From the NCBI GenBank assembly GCA_963920575.1, contig OY986970.1, positions 16,265,588-16,329,587 of the forward strand: 64,000 bases of DNA, read 5' to 3'. This DNA comes from Narthecium ossifragum (taxonomy: Eukaryota; Streptophyta; Magnoliopsida; Dioscoreales; Nartheciaceae). The notes beneath the pieces are model-generated. The model had not been told where the DNA came from and searched no databases. It worked only from the letters and a program-made list of their open reading frames with translations. Both the position numbers and the translations under genes were made by a program. Shown here piece after piece: positions 45,553 through 57,493 of this stretch (positions are counted from its first letter, which is position 1; each line of letters opens with the position of its first letter).

Positions 45553-46346
45553 ATAGATGCCAGTATAGCTAAACTTGGAAGAGATCGAGCCTCCTATGCT
45601 CAATCTATATCCAAAATAGAGACACAAATAGAACAACTAGCCTACATGGTTGATTCGTATTATGAAAATGTGGATTATGCGAATGATTCTTTTCCTCTTG
45701 TTAATGATGACAATGCTTGTGATGCTTATCTTTCTAATGATGTTGATGCATGCTATAATGCTCGTGATGTTTAGCTAGTTCATGATGCTATTGATAATGT
45801 TTTGCCAGCTGCTGAAAATACTATTTTCCCAACTTTGGATGATACAGTTGATGATGTTATTGAATGCTACCCAGTTGTACATTCTGGGCCTTATATGTAT
45901 TTCGGTCATTCTTATGAAGCAAGTCTTTTTTATGATAGTCATGATGAAGGTTGTTATGCTAAATTGCCAGTTATTCATGATGAGTTGAATGATGATAATA
46001 TGTCTATTTACAATGATCATAATGAGGATGAGCATATTAGTGAGACCCCCTGTTAGGAACCTCAAGTTGAACTTCTTAATGATGAGTTGAATGATGATGA
46101 TGTGCATATTAGTGATAAACATAATGAGGATGAGGGTGTTGGCAATATTCCTTGTTGGGAGCCTCAGTTTGAGATTCTACCTTTAATATCATCCCCATTA
46201 GTTGAACGTTTTAAGGAGATGAAACCTAACATGAGTGAACACCATGTTAATTTCTATCATCCCTTCATCAAAAATCATATCAAATCTTCTCTTCCTGTGC
46301 ACACTTTGTTTGCTATGGGTATTCCTATTTTTCTTGATGAAGCATG
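45553..46346 (+). pseudogene. Acidic gag-like frame of the non-autonomous element
   Basis: The frame resumes after the solo LTR with DASIAKLGRDRASYAQSISK and IETQIEQLAYMVDS, a likely coiled coil like the gag C-terminal region of Athila elements. From about 45660 it becomes very acidic (many D and E) and holds two copies of a segment around DELNDDNMSI / DELNDDDVHI followed by HNEDE. Two in-frame stops, both TAG, lie at 45772-45774 and 46054-46056 without frameshift. A second solo LTR cuts the frame at 46347, and a few codons resume at 48800. I know no named domain for the acidic part. Confidence 0.55.
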
Positions 46347-48799
46347 TGTGAGGGCCCGCCCCTCATACCTGACTCGACCACGTGGGTCGAGAGCCGGTTT
46401 CCTGTTGGTTTGGTTCCGCGTCGGACACGATCAGGGCGATCGTGTGGCGGTTTTGGACCCCGGGGGCATTTTGGTAAATATGACCTCTGGTGGTCGGTTT
46501 CACACCCGCGTTCCACACACTGACTTTGATTGATGTATGTGTTTGATTAGAATCCCTAGGGTGCGTCCGATCGGAGGATCGGAGCTCGATCGGGAAAGAT
46601 CGATTTGGACGGCCGAGATAGATTGGGTTTTTCTATAAAAGCCAAGTCCCTTTCTCCCTTTCTCTCTTTCTCTCTCTCTCCTCCTTCACCTGTCGTTTTC
46701 TCCTTCTCTCTCTCTCTCCTTCGGCTGGACTAGGGTTTGGAGGATTGGGCTTCGGATTGCGGATCTTGTCGGCTGGACCAACGGGACGCGTGGAGGAGCT
46801 ACCCTACTTGAGCAAGTAGGTGTTTCTACCCCGATCCTTGGATCAGGTTCTCCTAGGATAGGTTTTGTGAGCTTTCGCTGTAGGTGCATGTGTTAGAATG
46901 CTGTGTGGATCAATGCATGTGTAGTATAGCTTGTTTTCCAATTCTCCCATCAGTGGATTTCCGTATTTTAACGGTTGGTTTCCGTATTATCGCTGTTTTG
47001 TCGGTTTTTGTCCATTTGGACCTAGATAGGGGATTTAACCGTCAAAACCTGGATTTCTTCACTCCACTAGTTTCCCCTTGCTTAAATACACTTGCTTGCA
47101 AAATTTCATTCAATTCCAACATGATTTGATACTTGAAATCCAAAGAAATGGATTTCCGGCACTGTTCTTATGAACTGTGCTAAGAGCTCGACGGTCGATC
47201 GGTGCATCGACCGTCACATGTTGTTTTACGCCTTCTGGGCCTGGCGGTCGACCGTCGGATCAACCGTCGCATCGACCGTCAGGCTCTGTCGGGATTTTAG
47301 CCTCCCACGGTCGATGGGTCGATCGACCGTGGGTCCTCTCTCTTTTTCATCCCGCCTCACGGTCGACCGTCGAATCGACCGTCGCATCGTCCGTGAGGCT
47401 CTGTCCCGTTTTGGGCTCTCGACGGTCGATGGGCCGATCGACCGTCGCCCATGAGGCTTTCTTCGTTTTGGCCTCACGGTCGATCGGTGGATCGACCGTG
47501 ACATCGTCCGTGGTCTCACGGTCGATCCCCGGATCGACCGTGGCATCGTTCGTGACCACTGAGACTTGGTTTTCTGGTTTTTCTTTGGTGGATTTGATTT
47601 GGGATTAGTACCTAGACATGTTGGGAAGCATGTAGGGGGATTTGATGAGGTTTTCAAATGATTTTCATCGGGTTTGAGAATCGATTCGAATAACTCTCTT
47701 TTTGGGTAAATCGAAGGTTTCACCTGCGTTTAATACATATTTGTTGTAGTTAAATGCTTAATTGATGGCTTAGCCATTAACTAGCTATGAGTGCTAGTTA
47801 ATGAGGAATTGTGGAACCTTAGCCTCTTGCCGGCGAATGCCGAGGGCTATTGTATATCTGTTGAACCTTTAACTGTTGATATGGCATGTAGAGACATCTA
47901 GGATAGATGTTTGCCTAGGATCATGCATTGTATGCATTAGAGGCATTTGAGGTTAGGCGGGCGATGTTTTAGGTCGCCGATCCGAGGTTCTCGGATAGCT
48001 CGGATCTAGCCTTAGGACCGTGGACGGGTAGTCAGGAGTAGGGTATGATTGTATGATCAAGTCTCATGTCTTTGAGGATTCACGCTAGTTGACTCTGATC
48101 AGTGTTTGAGGTTTAGAGGTCGGGTTGTCTTCCGAAGCTAAGTTCTAAGGATGGGTGTCGACGTCCCTGATATGGTCCCCAGGCGGTGGTTTCCTGCTGG
48201 GAAATGGTGATCCTACTGGTTCCGGTTCTTTCCTCCCAGCGTGTTGGTTGAGTTTCCCAGCGTGGTCGGTTGAGAAGAGTAGGATCCCTTGGGGAGTCGA
48301 CAGGGTTGTGGGACCCGTGGCATCCGTTAGACTTGAGCTGGAAGATAACTCTGTTGTTGTTTTCCTCCTTTCAGTGTGCCGTAGAGTAGAACCCTACTGA
48401 GCTTATCGCTCACTCCTACCCGGGCTGCGTTTGCAGGTGCAGGCGGCAGTTCTTCTTCGGTGGAGCCGGCGGGATCGGCTTTTGGCGGCGCGAGTACATC
48501 CAGGGGCACTTGAGGTAGCTTGGAGGATTATCAGTTGTACCCTTTTGATATTTGTATATGTATATGATGTAAGCTTCTGAGGATTTTGGAGTATTGTATT
48601 GAATCTATCTCTGGAAGCTTTTGTATTTAGTCTGAATTGTACAACTTGATATTAATTGATGACTAAATCTGTTTAGCCTCTGGAATTTAATTGTTTAAAT
48701 TGTCCGTCCTTTCCGCTTTGTACCGCGCCGGTTGATGATGAATAGCGTTAGGACCCTCACGCCCCGCCCTGGATGGGTTTTCTGGGTCGGGGTGTGACA
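46347..48799 (+). mobile_element. Tekay/Del-type solo LTR (TSD GCATG)
   Basis: A complete LTR of 2453 bases from TGTGAGGGCCCGCCCCTC to GGGTCGGGGTGTGACA. The duplication GCATG is exact at 46342-46346 and 48800-48804. It has the same order of modules as the LTR at 43022: CCGATCGGAGGATCGG near 46568, pyrimidine zone 46645-46725, AAGTAGGTGTTTCTACC near 46814, hairpin array 47190-47560, GAGTGCTAGTTAATGAGG near 47787, and CTACCCGGGCTGCGTTTGCAGG near 48416. Confidence 0.93.
47190..47560. repeat. Hairpin array with CGGTCGA/TCGACCG core
   Basis: Perfect stems include GACGGTCGAT (47190-47199 with 47206-47215), CCCACGGTCGAT (47304-47315 with 47322-47333) and CGACGGTCGAT (47420-47430 with 47437-47447), each with a 6-base loop. 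Longer three-part units with an added CGCATCG-CCGT arm occur near 47241, 47355, 47474 and 47515. As in the sister LTR, outer bases differ between hairpins while pairing is kept. Confidence 0.9.
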
Positions 48800-50878
48800 G
48801 CATGTCTGCATACCTTCACCATGATTTAGGCCATGTATTTCTTCACATGAAATCATCGTCCTCCTAAACTTTGTTTCAGGAGCGTCTAGCGAAAGACGTA
48901 AACTTACACGCTTTCTGAGAGGCAACCTAGTTTTTAGGATTTTTCCTTACCTTTTTAGAATTGTATTTAATTTTTACGATTTTCCACTGATTTTTAGGAT
49001 TTTCCCCATATTTTCCTGCAATTTTTCTCCACCTTCTTCCTATTTTTCCTTATTTTCCGCTAGATTTTCTCTCTCCTCCCCCACTGTTCCTCGTCGTCCC
49101 GGCTCGATCGACTTCATCGCTCGTCCCCGAGCTGTTACCCATCGCCGCCCGTCGCCACCTCTTCGGCGCCCCCAGCCCTCCAAAACACTACCAAAACCTC
49201 CGCCATCATTCCGCCGACCAGCATCCATCCTCCTCTTCCTTTGATACCCTCTCTTCCGACGCCGGTGCACCCCCCCGCTTCCGCCGGCCGTGTTCGATCT
49301 CCTCATCCCGTGCCTCCCATCACCCATTAATACCTCCAGAACTTTCCTCCGGCCACCACAAAGCTTCTGTCACCATCAAATCCTTTCCTTGCCGCCGGGA
49401 TCATCGGCTTCAAGCTCTGACGAAACCACCTATCCGACCACCTTTAATCCGCCAGCTGGAAGCTCAATTCATCCGTCCGCCATCATTGGATAGTTCCCCA
49501 CACATCCACGAACCTTCCTCTACCATTACTTACCTCTGTTGATGTCTGGATCGCTGGAATCAATCTCCGATCATCATCCTTAAATGCGCCGGACACCTCT
49601 AATCTCCCACCTGGAATCCGCGATTCATCGATCAAATCCCATAGGTAGCTTCCCATATCTCCCACGATTCTTCCTGTACTGTTCCCATCCTTTGGCGACG
49701 ATGTTTTGCCGTTAATCCGTCGCCGGTGAGTTTCAGCCGTCCGATTGTTGTTGAACATGACCCAGGAGCCACAGTGATCTGATTTTTGATCGGATGGTAT
49801 AGATCTTCAATCAGGACCATGTTGAGCATTCTTTGATCTTCTAGACATCCTAGATCAGCATCCGATGTTAAATCTCCTTATTTTCGCCGATTTCGTTTCT
49901 GATCTCGCCACGGACGGGCGCCGTGTGTATGATGATGTTTTATGCGGATGATAACTGATGGTTGCCCTGCTTGGATATTTTGGTCCTTTATTTTCTTATC
50001 TATGATTTCTAGAAAATTATTTTTGATGTATTATCTCCTTTACTATTTATCTGGACATGTTATATTTTTATGGGGTGAATGTTTATACAGATCAATTTAT
50101 CATGAAAATACAAAGGAGACTCTGCCGAAATTTTCTACGATTCTAATACCTTTTTGGACTTTTATTAGTTATATTTGATCTTTTTGAAAAGGTATATATT
50201 TTTCTAACAGGGTATGGTGGGGAATGAAGTATTTATTCAATATTCACGATGCCTAAACTTAAATTGGAAGAGAGAGAAATCTATTTTTGGGGCGTTCATT
50301 ATGGTTATCTCTACCCTTTATTCTTTGATTTATTTTTATAACTTAGTGTAATTGGGGACAATTACATTTAAGTTGGGGCTAGCATTCATAAATTTCATGT
50401 TCATATATATATATATTTTTTTTCTGGTAAACAAATATTATACATCCCTTGAATTATGTCAAAAGAATGAAATTATGATATGATTTGACAAAGGTGCATG
50501 ATTTAGAAATTTATTTTATGAATTATTCTGAGACATGGATGTCATATAAAAAATAGTAAATTTTTACTATGCATGATATTATTTCTATACTTTAACACTT
50601 TTACCATGATTTAAAGATAACTTGACATATCCTAATGCACATGTTCACTTCCACATGTTAAGGGGTTGATGTTAGATTCTAAGCATGATACTAGGATAGA
50701 TTTCCAATTCTATGTTATGGCACAGAAAATACATTAACACATGCAATTATCGGAGTATGCGAAAAAAAAGGATTTTCAACTTAGTAATCGTGAGACCAAC
50801 GAAAGTGGCTAGTTAGATTTACTACTTTCTTTTTAGCTTTTCTTTCCTCGAGGACTAGCAAAGTGTAAGTTGGGGGGG
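48800..50878 (+). mobile_element. 3' internal part of the non-autonomous element
   Basis: After a few last codons come the Athila-type motif GCGTCTAGCGAAAGACGTAA (48881-48900) and CTGAGAGGCAACCTAG, normally found after pol, although no pol is present. A C-rich stretch at 49040-49780 gives overlapping frames on both strands without domains. An AT-rich spacer (49950-50860) leads to the polypurine tract at 50868-50878 (AGTTGGGGGGG) just before the second LTR. Confidence 0.6.
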
Positions 50879-52330
50879 TGATGAGTCACTAAATATTCAT
50901 AATTAAACCCCTTAAATTACCTTTGTTAGGCCTATAGTAGTTATATTTAATAGTTTATTAGTTGATTTCAGGTTTAATCATGATTTGAGTAGAAATATAG
51001 GAAATTCGACTAAAAATATGGATTTATGTGATAAAGTCTGCTTCATCGCCTATCAGGCGAATAATTGCTAGATATTCTGTATAAGTCTGAATATTCTAAA
51101 AATATATAACGTAGTAGAAGACTTCAAGAGCTACAACGTTTATGTTGGACACTTTGCAAGATTCCTGATGGATTGATTCCGGTTTTGAAGAATATCAAGA
51201 TACACAGCTGCTAGAAAACAGCTCCGTCGAAGCTGAGAAGAATCTTCTCCAAAGATTCTATATTAATTAGAATATTATAAAATAAGTCATATATGACAGA
51301 AGACTTGAAGATCTAGAACTTTCCTGTTTAAGACTTTCTCAAATTCCAAGCCAATTAGTGTCAGATTTGAGTTAAAGTCGGAATCATGAATAAGAGTTGA
51401 AATACGAAAAGAGGAAAGTCAAAGTTTAAGTCTAGATAGGACTCTTAAGTCCAAGTTTAGGGTTTCCCTATTTAAAGGCCTTTTCCAGCCAAATTTTACG
51501 TCTTTTTGACAATCTTTGGAGAAGGAAAAAGAAGACGGCGAGGATGCGGATGGTGACAGCTTCTTATTCCAACCCGATGGCTTTCATCTAAAAGATGAGT
51601 TGCTAATTCTTGTATTTAGGAATATCATGAAACCATAGTGTAGTTTTGGTTTTTCTTTAGTTTGATTCTTGTGAACTTCTCAATGCATGATCTCATGAAT
51701 ATGATTTTATTATTAATAGAGTTGAAGGAACAGAGTTCCCTTGACATACTTTCAGTCCTACATGATTTCTGTGATTGATTGTAGAGATTTATGAGATGTT
51801 TTTCATGAAGTTATTGGTTTGCCTTTGAGATAAGCTATGCTACGTGAAGATAGGTTGTGCCACGGTCATTACGAGTAGTATAATTCAATGTAATCGTAAG
51901 ACGAAAGACAATCTATGCCAAGCAAAGATAGGTTATGACGTTGGGAACATTAACTTTCTTTTAGCGATTCATGTGAGCTTGTAGCCATATAATCTATAAT
52001 GTTGAGAGAAGGGAACAAGATGATAACTAAAGAAGACTAATAACGAAACTAGGGTGGATTGAGTAATTCCTAAGTAAACTACTCCATCGATTCAAATTGA
52101 TCAACCTTTTATTTTTTTTCTTTATAAGTTTCGATAAGTCTATTCTATCTTTAATTCTATTCCTTAGTTTTATTGTTTTGAGAATTGATTTTGATTTCCA
52201 ACGTTTTCCATGTGGATCGACTCCCGACTTCACCTCTATTCTACCAAGTAGTGTAGTGAATTAATAAGGATTATAAATTTAATATTTGATTGAGTTTACA
52301 ACGTTTTAACGACACGTTTGCGAGAGATCA
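50879..52330 (+). mobile_element. Second LTR of the non-autonomous element
   Basis: It starts TGATGAGTCACTAAATATTC after the polypurine tract and ends GCGAGAGATCA. It matches the LTR at 40848-42293 in direct orientation with scattered differences and a few short indels, so the insertion is not very recent. Confidence 0.85.
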
Positions 52331-52522
52331 ATTTTTGGCGTCGTTTTTGAGGAATTCGATGGTTAACTAATTGATTTTCTCTAAACTCGTTTTCTTTGCT
52401 TAGTTACTTTTTTATCTTTCTTATTTTTCCCTTTCTTTATTTTACACTTTTTAAGAGTTTTCTGACAATATTTTGGAATTTTTGCAGCATTGGAACCGAT
52501 TTTTCTTGAAGGAAGCATCTCA
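52331..52522 (+). mobile_element. Second copy of the 5' leader after the 3' LTR
   Basis: This repeats 42294-42487 (degraded primer site TTTTTGGCGTCGTTTTTGAG through GAAGCATCTCA). A 5' leader after the second LTR points to a tandem or recombined arrangement truncated at 52522, or to an LTR longer than assumed. Host LTR sequence resumes at 52523. Confidence 0.7.
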
Positions 52523-53388
52523 AGAACCTCGTCCATGCCGCCAAGCAAAAGATCGATCTTCTTCCACTAGAAGATCGATCATGCACGGGTCAGGCATGAC
52601 ACCCCAAGAATGATCGATCCTTCCTAAAAAAGGATCGATCCCGTTGGGTTTTCCAGCGACCGGTTGGCGAGAAATACAGTCGGAAAACTCTATCAAACCC
52701 TACAAAACCTTGGGATTTGGTAGTATGAAGGACCACGAGTCCAAAACTTGTACTTATACTAAAAACCAATGAGCATGTAAAGAGAATTACTCAAATCAGA
52801 CACAATGAAGCTCAAAACCTCACAAAACCGAAAAACAAGTAGGTAGCATCCCTACCTAGACCAAAGCAGCTTCAATCCCAGCTGTCAAGCCCAAGATCGC
52901 CCTCAACCTCTTCCAAATCCAGCCAGATCTGAGCTCAGGATCGGCGGATTTCAAAAGAGATAAAAGAAGAAGATAGTGTTCGTTTTATAAACGGGTGAAC
53001 CAACTTAAGAATGATCGATCTCTTCCCAAGAGAAGATCGATCCTTCTTGATGATCCAAGGACTTTTTGGTACCAAATGATCGATCTTCTTAGCAAGAGAA
53101 GATCCATCATTTTGTGTAGAAAGCTAGACTTGGGCTAAAACGCCTGCTCAAGCCCGGATCTTTCGATCCTGGGTTCACCTAACCATTTCAACCAAACACT
53201 ATCATAAACATGGTCAGTGTGTGCATACATGGGTGTGGAACAAACCGACAAGTCGCAATTTACCAAATTACCCATGCGGTTCGAGAAGCAATGCGATCCA
53301 CCGGATCACGCGCTTGACGCGATGCAAGCAAACGAGCGACGGGCCCGACCCAGCCGGTCACCCAGGAGTAGAGGGATAGGTCCTCACA
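52523..53388 (-). mobile_element. Tekay/Del-type solo LTR, right half (TSD TATAT)
   Basis: It continues the LTR of 39525-40847. The end is AGGGATAGGTCCTCACA at 53388, the reversed LTR start, followed by TATAT at 53389-53393. Within it are GATCGATC-based hairpins at 52551-52640 and near 53013-53110. Confidence 0.88.
52551..53110. repeat. GATCGATC hairpins in a minus Tekay-type LTR
   Basis: GATCGATCTTCT (52551-52562) pairs perfectly with 52569-52580. GATCGATCCTT (52612-52622) pairs perfectly with 52630-52640. Two further near-perfect hairpins lie near 53013-53043 and 53078-53110. The stems share a GATCGATC base and differ in the inner part, again with matching changes. Confidence 0.85.
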
Positions 53389-53697
53389 TATATACTTTCA
53401 TGCATTCCTCTATCATATCATCAAACATACTCATCATGCAACGCTGGAATGTAACTGGGGCATTACACAGTCCAAATGGCATCCTACGAAAAGTATAAGT
53501 ACCAAAAGGGCATGTAAAAGTCATTCTTTCCTGATCTTTGAATGCAATCTCAATCTAATAATATCAAGAATAACCGTTAAGAAAACAATAAAAAGGATGT
53601 CCAGCTACTCTTTCTAATATCTGGTCTAGAAAAGGTAAATGAAAAGTGATCCTTACGGGTGGCTACATTTAGTTTCCTATAGGCTATACACATACGT
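53389..53697 (-). pseudogene. Athila/Tat-type reverse transcriptase fragment, 5' side of the interrupted RT
   Basis: On the minus strand this reads the RT palm text with MPFGLCNAPVTFQRCM, which directly precedes the part starting at 39524. It lies between the TATAT duplication and the next LTR insertion at 53698. The rest of RT, protease and gag lie beyond the window. Together with 37759-39524 it is one gene split by a solo LTR. Confidence 0.85.
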
Positions 53698-54384
53698 TGT
53701 CACGCCCCAACCAAGAAAATCCATCCAGATCGAGACGTGAGCCACCTAAACCTGTTTACATCATCAATTGGCGCACAAATATATAACTGTTAAGAATTTG
53801 AACAATTTGGTCCTCAAGTTCATAAAAATTTTTTAACAGAATCACCTTTACAATTATAGCACAAGGAACCTGTAGGTTTTACAATTTTACAATCTCAACA
53901 TCCTCACACTTCTCAACATCTATATCAAAGAATATTACAATATTTCTCAAATAGAACTGAATTAATAATCATACAATTCTGTCCTTGGATACATCAAATT
54001 ATACATCAATTGATTAAAACTGTAATTAACAATAGAAGAACTTCATGATCGTCAAGTACTGCTCGAAACTCCAAGCCTGCGATTACCTGGAGAATGGCGC
54101 GCCAACGCCCAGAAGATCACCTGAAAGGGAAGGACTGCATTGACCTGCATCGCCGATGCAGCCCAGGTAGGAGAGAGCAACAAAGCTCAGTAGGGTTCTA
54201 CGCTATTCTACGTCACACTGAAGGAAGAAAAACAACAACTGTGTTGTCTCTCCGACTAAGTCTAAGGAATGCCAAGGGTTCCATAACCCTATCGATGTCC
54301 CAAGGGCTCCCGTCATGAACCTCTCACTTGAACATGTTACCAAGATCACCCTAAGCACCAACAGGGGAACGGTACCATGCGGGA
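53698..54384 (-). mobile_element. Outer Tekay/Del-type LTR, left part
   Basis: It starts TGTCACGCCCCAACC, the reversed LTR 3' end, after TACGT (53693-53697). It includes TGAAAGGGAAGGACTGCATT near 54120 and the CCTAC-region modules of sister copies. It is interrupted at 54385 by a nested LTR and resumes at 62188. Its 5' end lies beyond 64000, so a second TACGT cannot be checked. Confidence 0.8.
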
Positions 54385-54640
54385 TGTCGCGCCCCGACCC
54401 GCGAAAGCCCAACCGGGCCGGGCGACGCGAACCGGAACCTACAAAACGCGGAAAACAAAGCTGGCGAGGGTTCCTTCTAACCTATTGGTCTCCCTAACAG
54501 TTCACCAAAACACCCTCAATTAAAACAACATTGATTAGCAAAACCTCGAACCACAGATTATAAACTCAAAGTGTTAAATATACAAAATCTCGGAGAGGGG
54601 AAGATTCAAATACAACATTACTCCCGTAGGAGACTAACTA
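54385..54640 (-). mobile_element. Nested Tekay/Del-type solo LTR, left part (TSD CGGGA)
   Basis: It starts TGTCGCGCCCCGACCCGCG. CGGGA at 54380-54384 recurs at 62188-62192 after the right part. It is interrupted after 256 bases by another LTR at 54641. With the right part (60043-62187) it totals about 2.4 kb. Confidence 0.92.
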
Positions 54641-57493
54641 TGTCACACCCCGACCCAGAAAACCCATCCAGGCCGGAACGTGAGGGTCCTAAACTCTAAA
54701 ATCAAACGGCGAGAGCCTCCCCTGTAAACCTCACTTTTAAACCTGGTGCATGATTAAAATATTCACAAATAATTTAAACTATCCTGTCATCAACTCATAA
54801 TACAATCTAACTTTAAAAAGATATAATAATGATTCAATTCATCTAGTACAACAATCTCTGATCAAATTTACATCAAATTGAAATACAAATACATTCTCCT
54901 TCATATTACAATTTATACATTTAAAGATGTACATCAATTGAATATAATAAACTGATGATATCCTCGATCTCACGCACCACCAAGGGGAGTACCGCCTCCA
55001 ACACCGCAACCACCTGAAAAAGGGAAAGGACTGCATCGACCTGCATCGCCGATGCAGCCCAGGTAGGAGTGAGCAACAAAGCTTGCTCAGTAGGGTTCTA
55101 CGCTATTCTACGTCGCACAGAAAGGAAGGGAACACAACAGTGTCGCTTCCCGCCTGAGTCTAAGGTATGTCTCGGGCCCCATAACCCATCGATGTCCCAA
55201 GGGCTCCTGTCATGAACCTCTCTCTTGAACATGTTACCAAGATCACCCTAAGCACTAACAGGGGAACAGTACCATGCAGGATCACCCTTACCCAGCAGAG
55301 ATACCACTGCCTGGGGACCAAGTCGGGAACACATCGATTACATCCTTAGCACACAGCGAGGAGAGCGACACGACCTCTAAACCTCAAGCAATATAATATT
55401 CAGTCCGACTACTTAAAAATCCTCGAATCATATCAAACATGATCATTGATGACAATCACGTCCTAATCCTCGACTACCCAAACCCCGGCCCTAGGGCTAG
55501 ATCCGGGCTACCCGAGAACCCCGGACCGATGATCGAAAACATCGTCTACCACCTAGCCTAATGCTTCGAATGCAATCAAATGCATGCAATGCTCAGGCAC
55601 AAGAATACAGGAATAGTAGCATGCAACAATATGCCAAGACAACATACACGGGCTAGGCGAAGCATCAAGCCTGCCGGAGGGTAAACATAGCAAGGGTTCA
55701 AGCAATAAGGATCTATCTAGCAAAGCTATAATAACAAGTATCCAACAGATCAAAATCCGGCATTACAACGGCGTCCGCAGCGGTTAACCGTAATTTCTAC
55801 AACGGGGGCACAACCCCGGCCACACACATAATAATCAAACACATTTACAATACACATCAACTAGGGCACACCTTCGGCCCACTTAACTACCTAACCATCC
55901 CAAGGGGCATGACTCCCTTGGTTCAACCACAAGCCCCACACGGGTTAAAGCAACTATAAAGCATGCAATCTATATATATAACAAGGTATGATTATTTAAT
56001 TAAAAGCTAACTATGCATGAATAGTTAGCTAGTTAAATCGACAAACCAATATCGAGGGTTCAAACACCCAAACCTATCAAATCTAGACTGTCCATCCTAG
56101 ATGTTATTAAGAACATCAATTAAGGCATTAGGTGAATGAAGCATGTATCTCGAAGGATTAAACACGGTAAAACATCGAAAATCCATTAAGAAGCTAAATT
56201 CTGGATTTCTACATTTAACCCTAGTTAGAGGCGATGAAATCTTATCAATTCGACGTCCAAACGACGTCGAATTGCAAAACAAACTTGGCCAAATGTATAT
56301 TAGCATATTAGGAACATGCAACCCAAGAATCGGACTAATCTAATGGCTAATATTCCCGGTATTCACTAATCAATTCACTAATTGCGGTCTCGTCGCAGAT
56401 CCGAAGAATAATCACCATAAATCGTAGAAAACTCCGAAAATTACGAAATCAGCGGTAAATGAAAGTAGATTCGATGATCTACAACTTTCCTCTTGATGAT
56501 CAAATGAGATCATGCACGTACGAGCCCAGATCTGAGCTAGAACAGCTCAGCCTGCCGAAAAACAGAACCTCGATAAAATCCGGGAAAAACCTCCACAAAT
56601 CCGGATAAAACCCAAATCAAATCCTACCAAGCTCTAATCAGTTGCTAAACAAGTCCATAAGCATCATATTACACATATAAAACCATAGATCTAGCAACCA
56701 AACCCTAGATCTAACATACCCTAATGAAATAGGTAGAAACCCTACCTTCAAACGCTAAATCCGAGCTTCCTCCTCCTTGATCCGTCGTCCTCCCTCGCCG
56801 CCGTCGTCACCAGCTCGCCGGAGAGCCACCGAAGACCTCCCACAGCCGTAGCCACCGCCGGAGAAGGAAGAGGAGAGGAGATGCCGCGGAAGAAAGGGGA
56901 AGGAAGGAGGGGGAGGAGACCTCGCCACCGCCTCCAAGCCGCCGGAGAGCCGCCGATGCTCTCAAACCCATCAAGGCCTCGCCGTAGAAGAAGAACAAGG
57001 GCTGCCGCGGAAGGGAAGGGAAAGGGGAGCCCTCGCTGTCGCCTCCACGTCGCCGGGGAAGGTGGCCGGAGGAGAGGAAGCCGGAGAGGAGAGGGGAAGG
57101 GGTCGGGCATGGGTGAAGCCAGGGAGAAGGAAGAGAAAAAGGAGAGAAAAAGGGAAAAGAAAGGGAGAGGGTCGGGTGGAGGAAAAGAAGAAAAAGGGGA
57201 GAGAGGAAAAAAAATAAGAAAACTAATTAAACTAAAGCTGGGATTTAATCTCAGTTGTCCGTCTTGATCAAGCCCGATCAAGATCCAATCCACCGATCGA
57301 GGACGCCGAAAAGGATCTAATCAACCACAAACATCAATCAGAGGCAGTCTGTGTACAACGCGGGTGTGAAACCGACCGCCAAGGGGCAATTTACCAAATT
57401 GCCCTTGTGGTCCAAAAACAGCAATGTGATCAACCGATCGCACTTCGAGGCCAACCGAGCCAAACCACAAAATCCAAACCCTCGACCTACCGC
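54641..57493 (-). mobile_element. Nested Tekay/Del-type solo LTR, main part (TSD AACTA)
   Basis: It starts TGTCACACCCCGACCC. AACTA at 54636-54640 recurs at 60043-60047. The LTR is read in reverse, with CGCAATTTACCAAATTGCCC-type text near its 5' end (GGCAATTTACCAAATTGCCC, 57385-57404). It is interrupted 33 bases from its 5' terminus by the plus LTR at 57494 and finishes at 60005-60042. Long G/A-rich frames at 56880-57267 come from its pyrimidine zone and are not genes. Confidence 0.93.

Noticed and set aside
43856..47560. CRISPR-like spaced repeats
   Set aside because: Spacing and repeat units vary, the units are inverted repeats rather than constant direct repeats, and the DNA is a plant retrotransposon LTR.
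47170..47723. Frames on both strands rich in RSI-STV and VDR-IDR repeats
   Set aside because: They are translations of the hairpin array in the LTR. The same occurs at 44015-44197, 58368-58808 and 500-779.
49040..49829. Frames on both strands in a C-rich stretch of the non-autonomous element
   Set aside because: No motif, strong composition bias and mutual overlap. Noted only as part of the element.
56748..57293. 181-codon serine/proline/leucine-rich minus frame
   Set aside because: It lies in the pyrimidine-rich leader zone of the LTR at 54641. No domain, and sister copies do not keep the frame.
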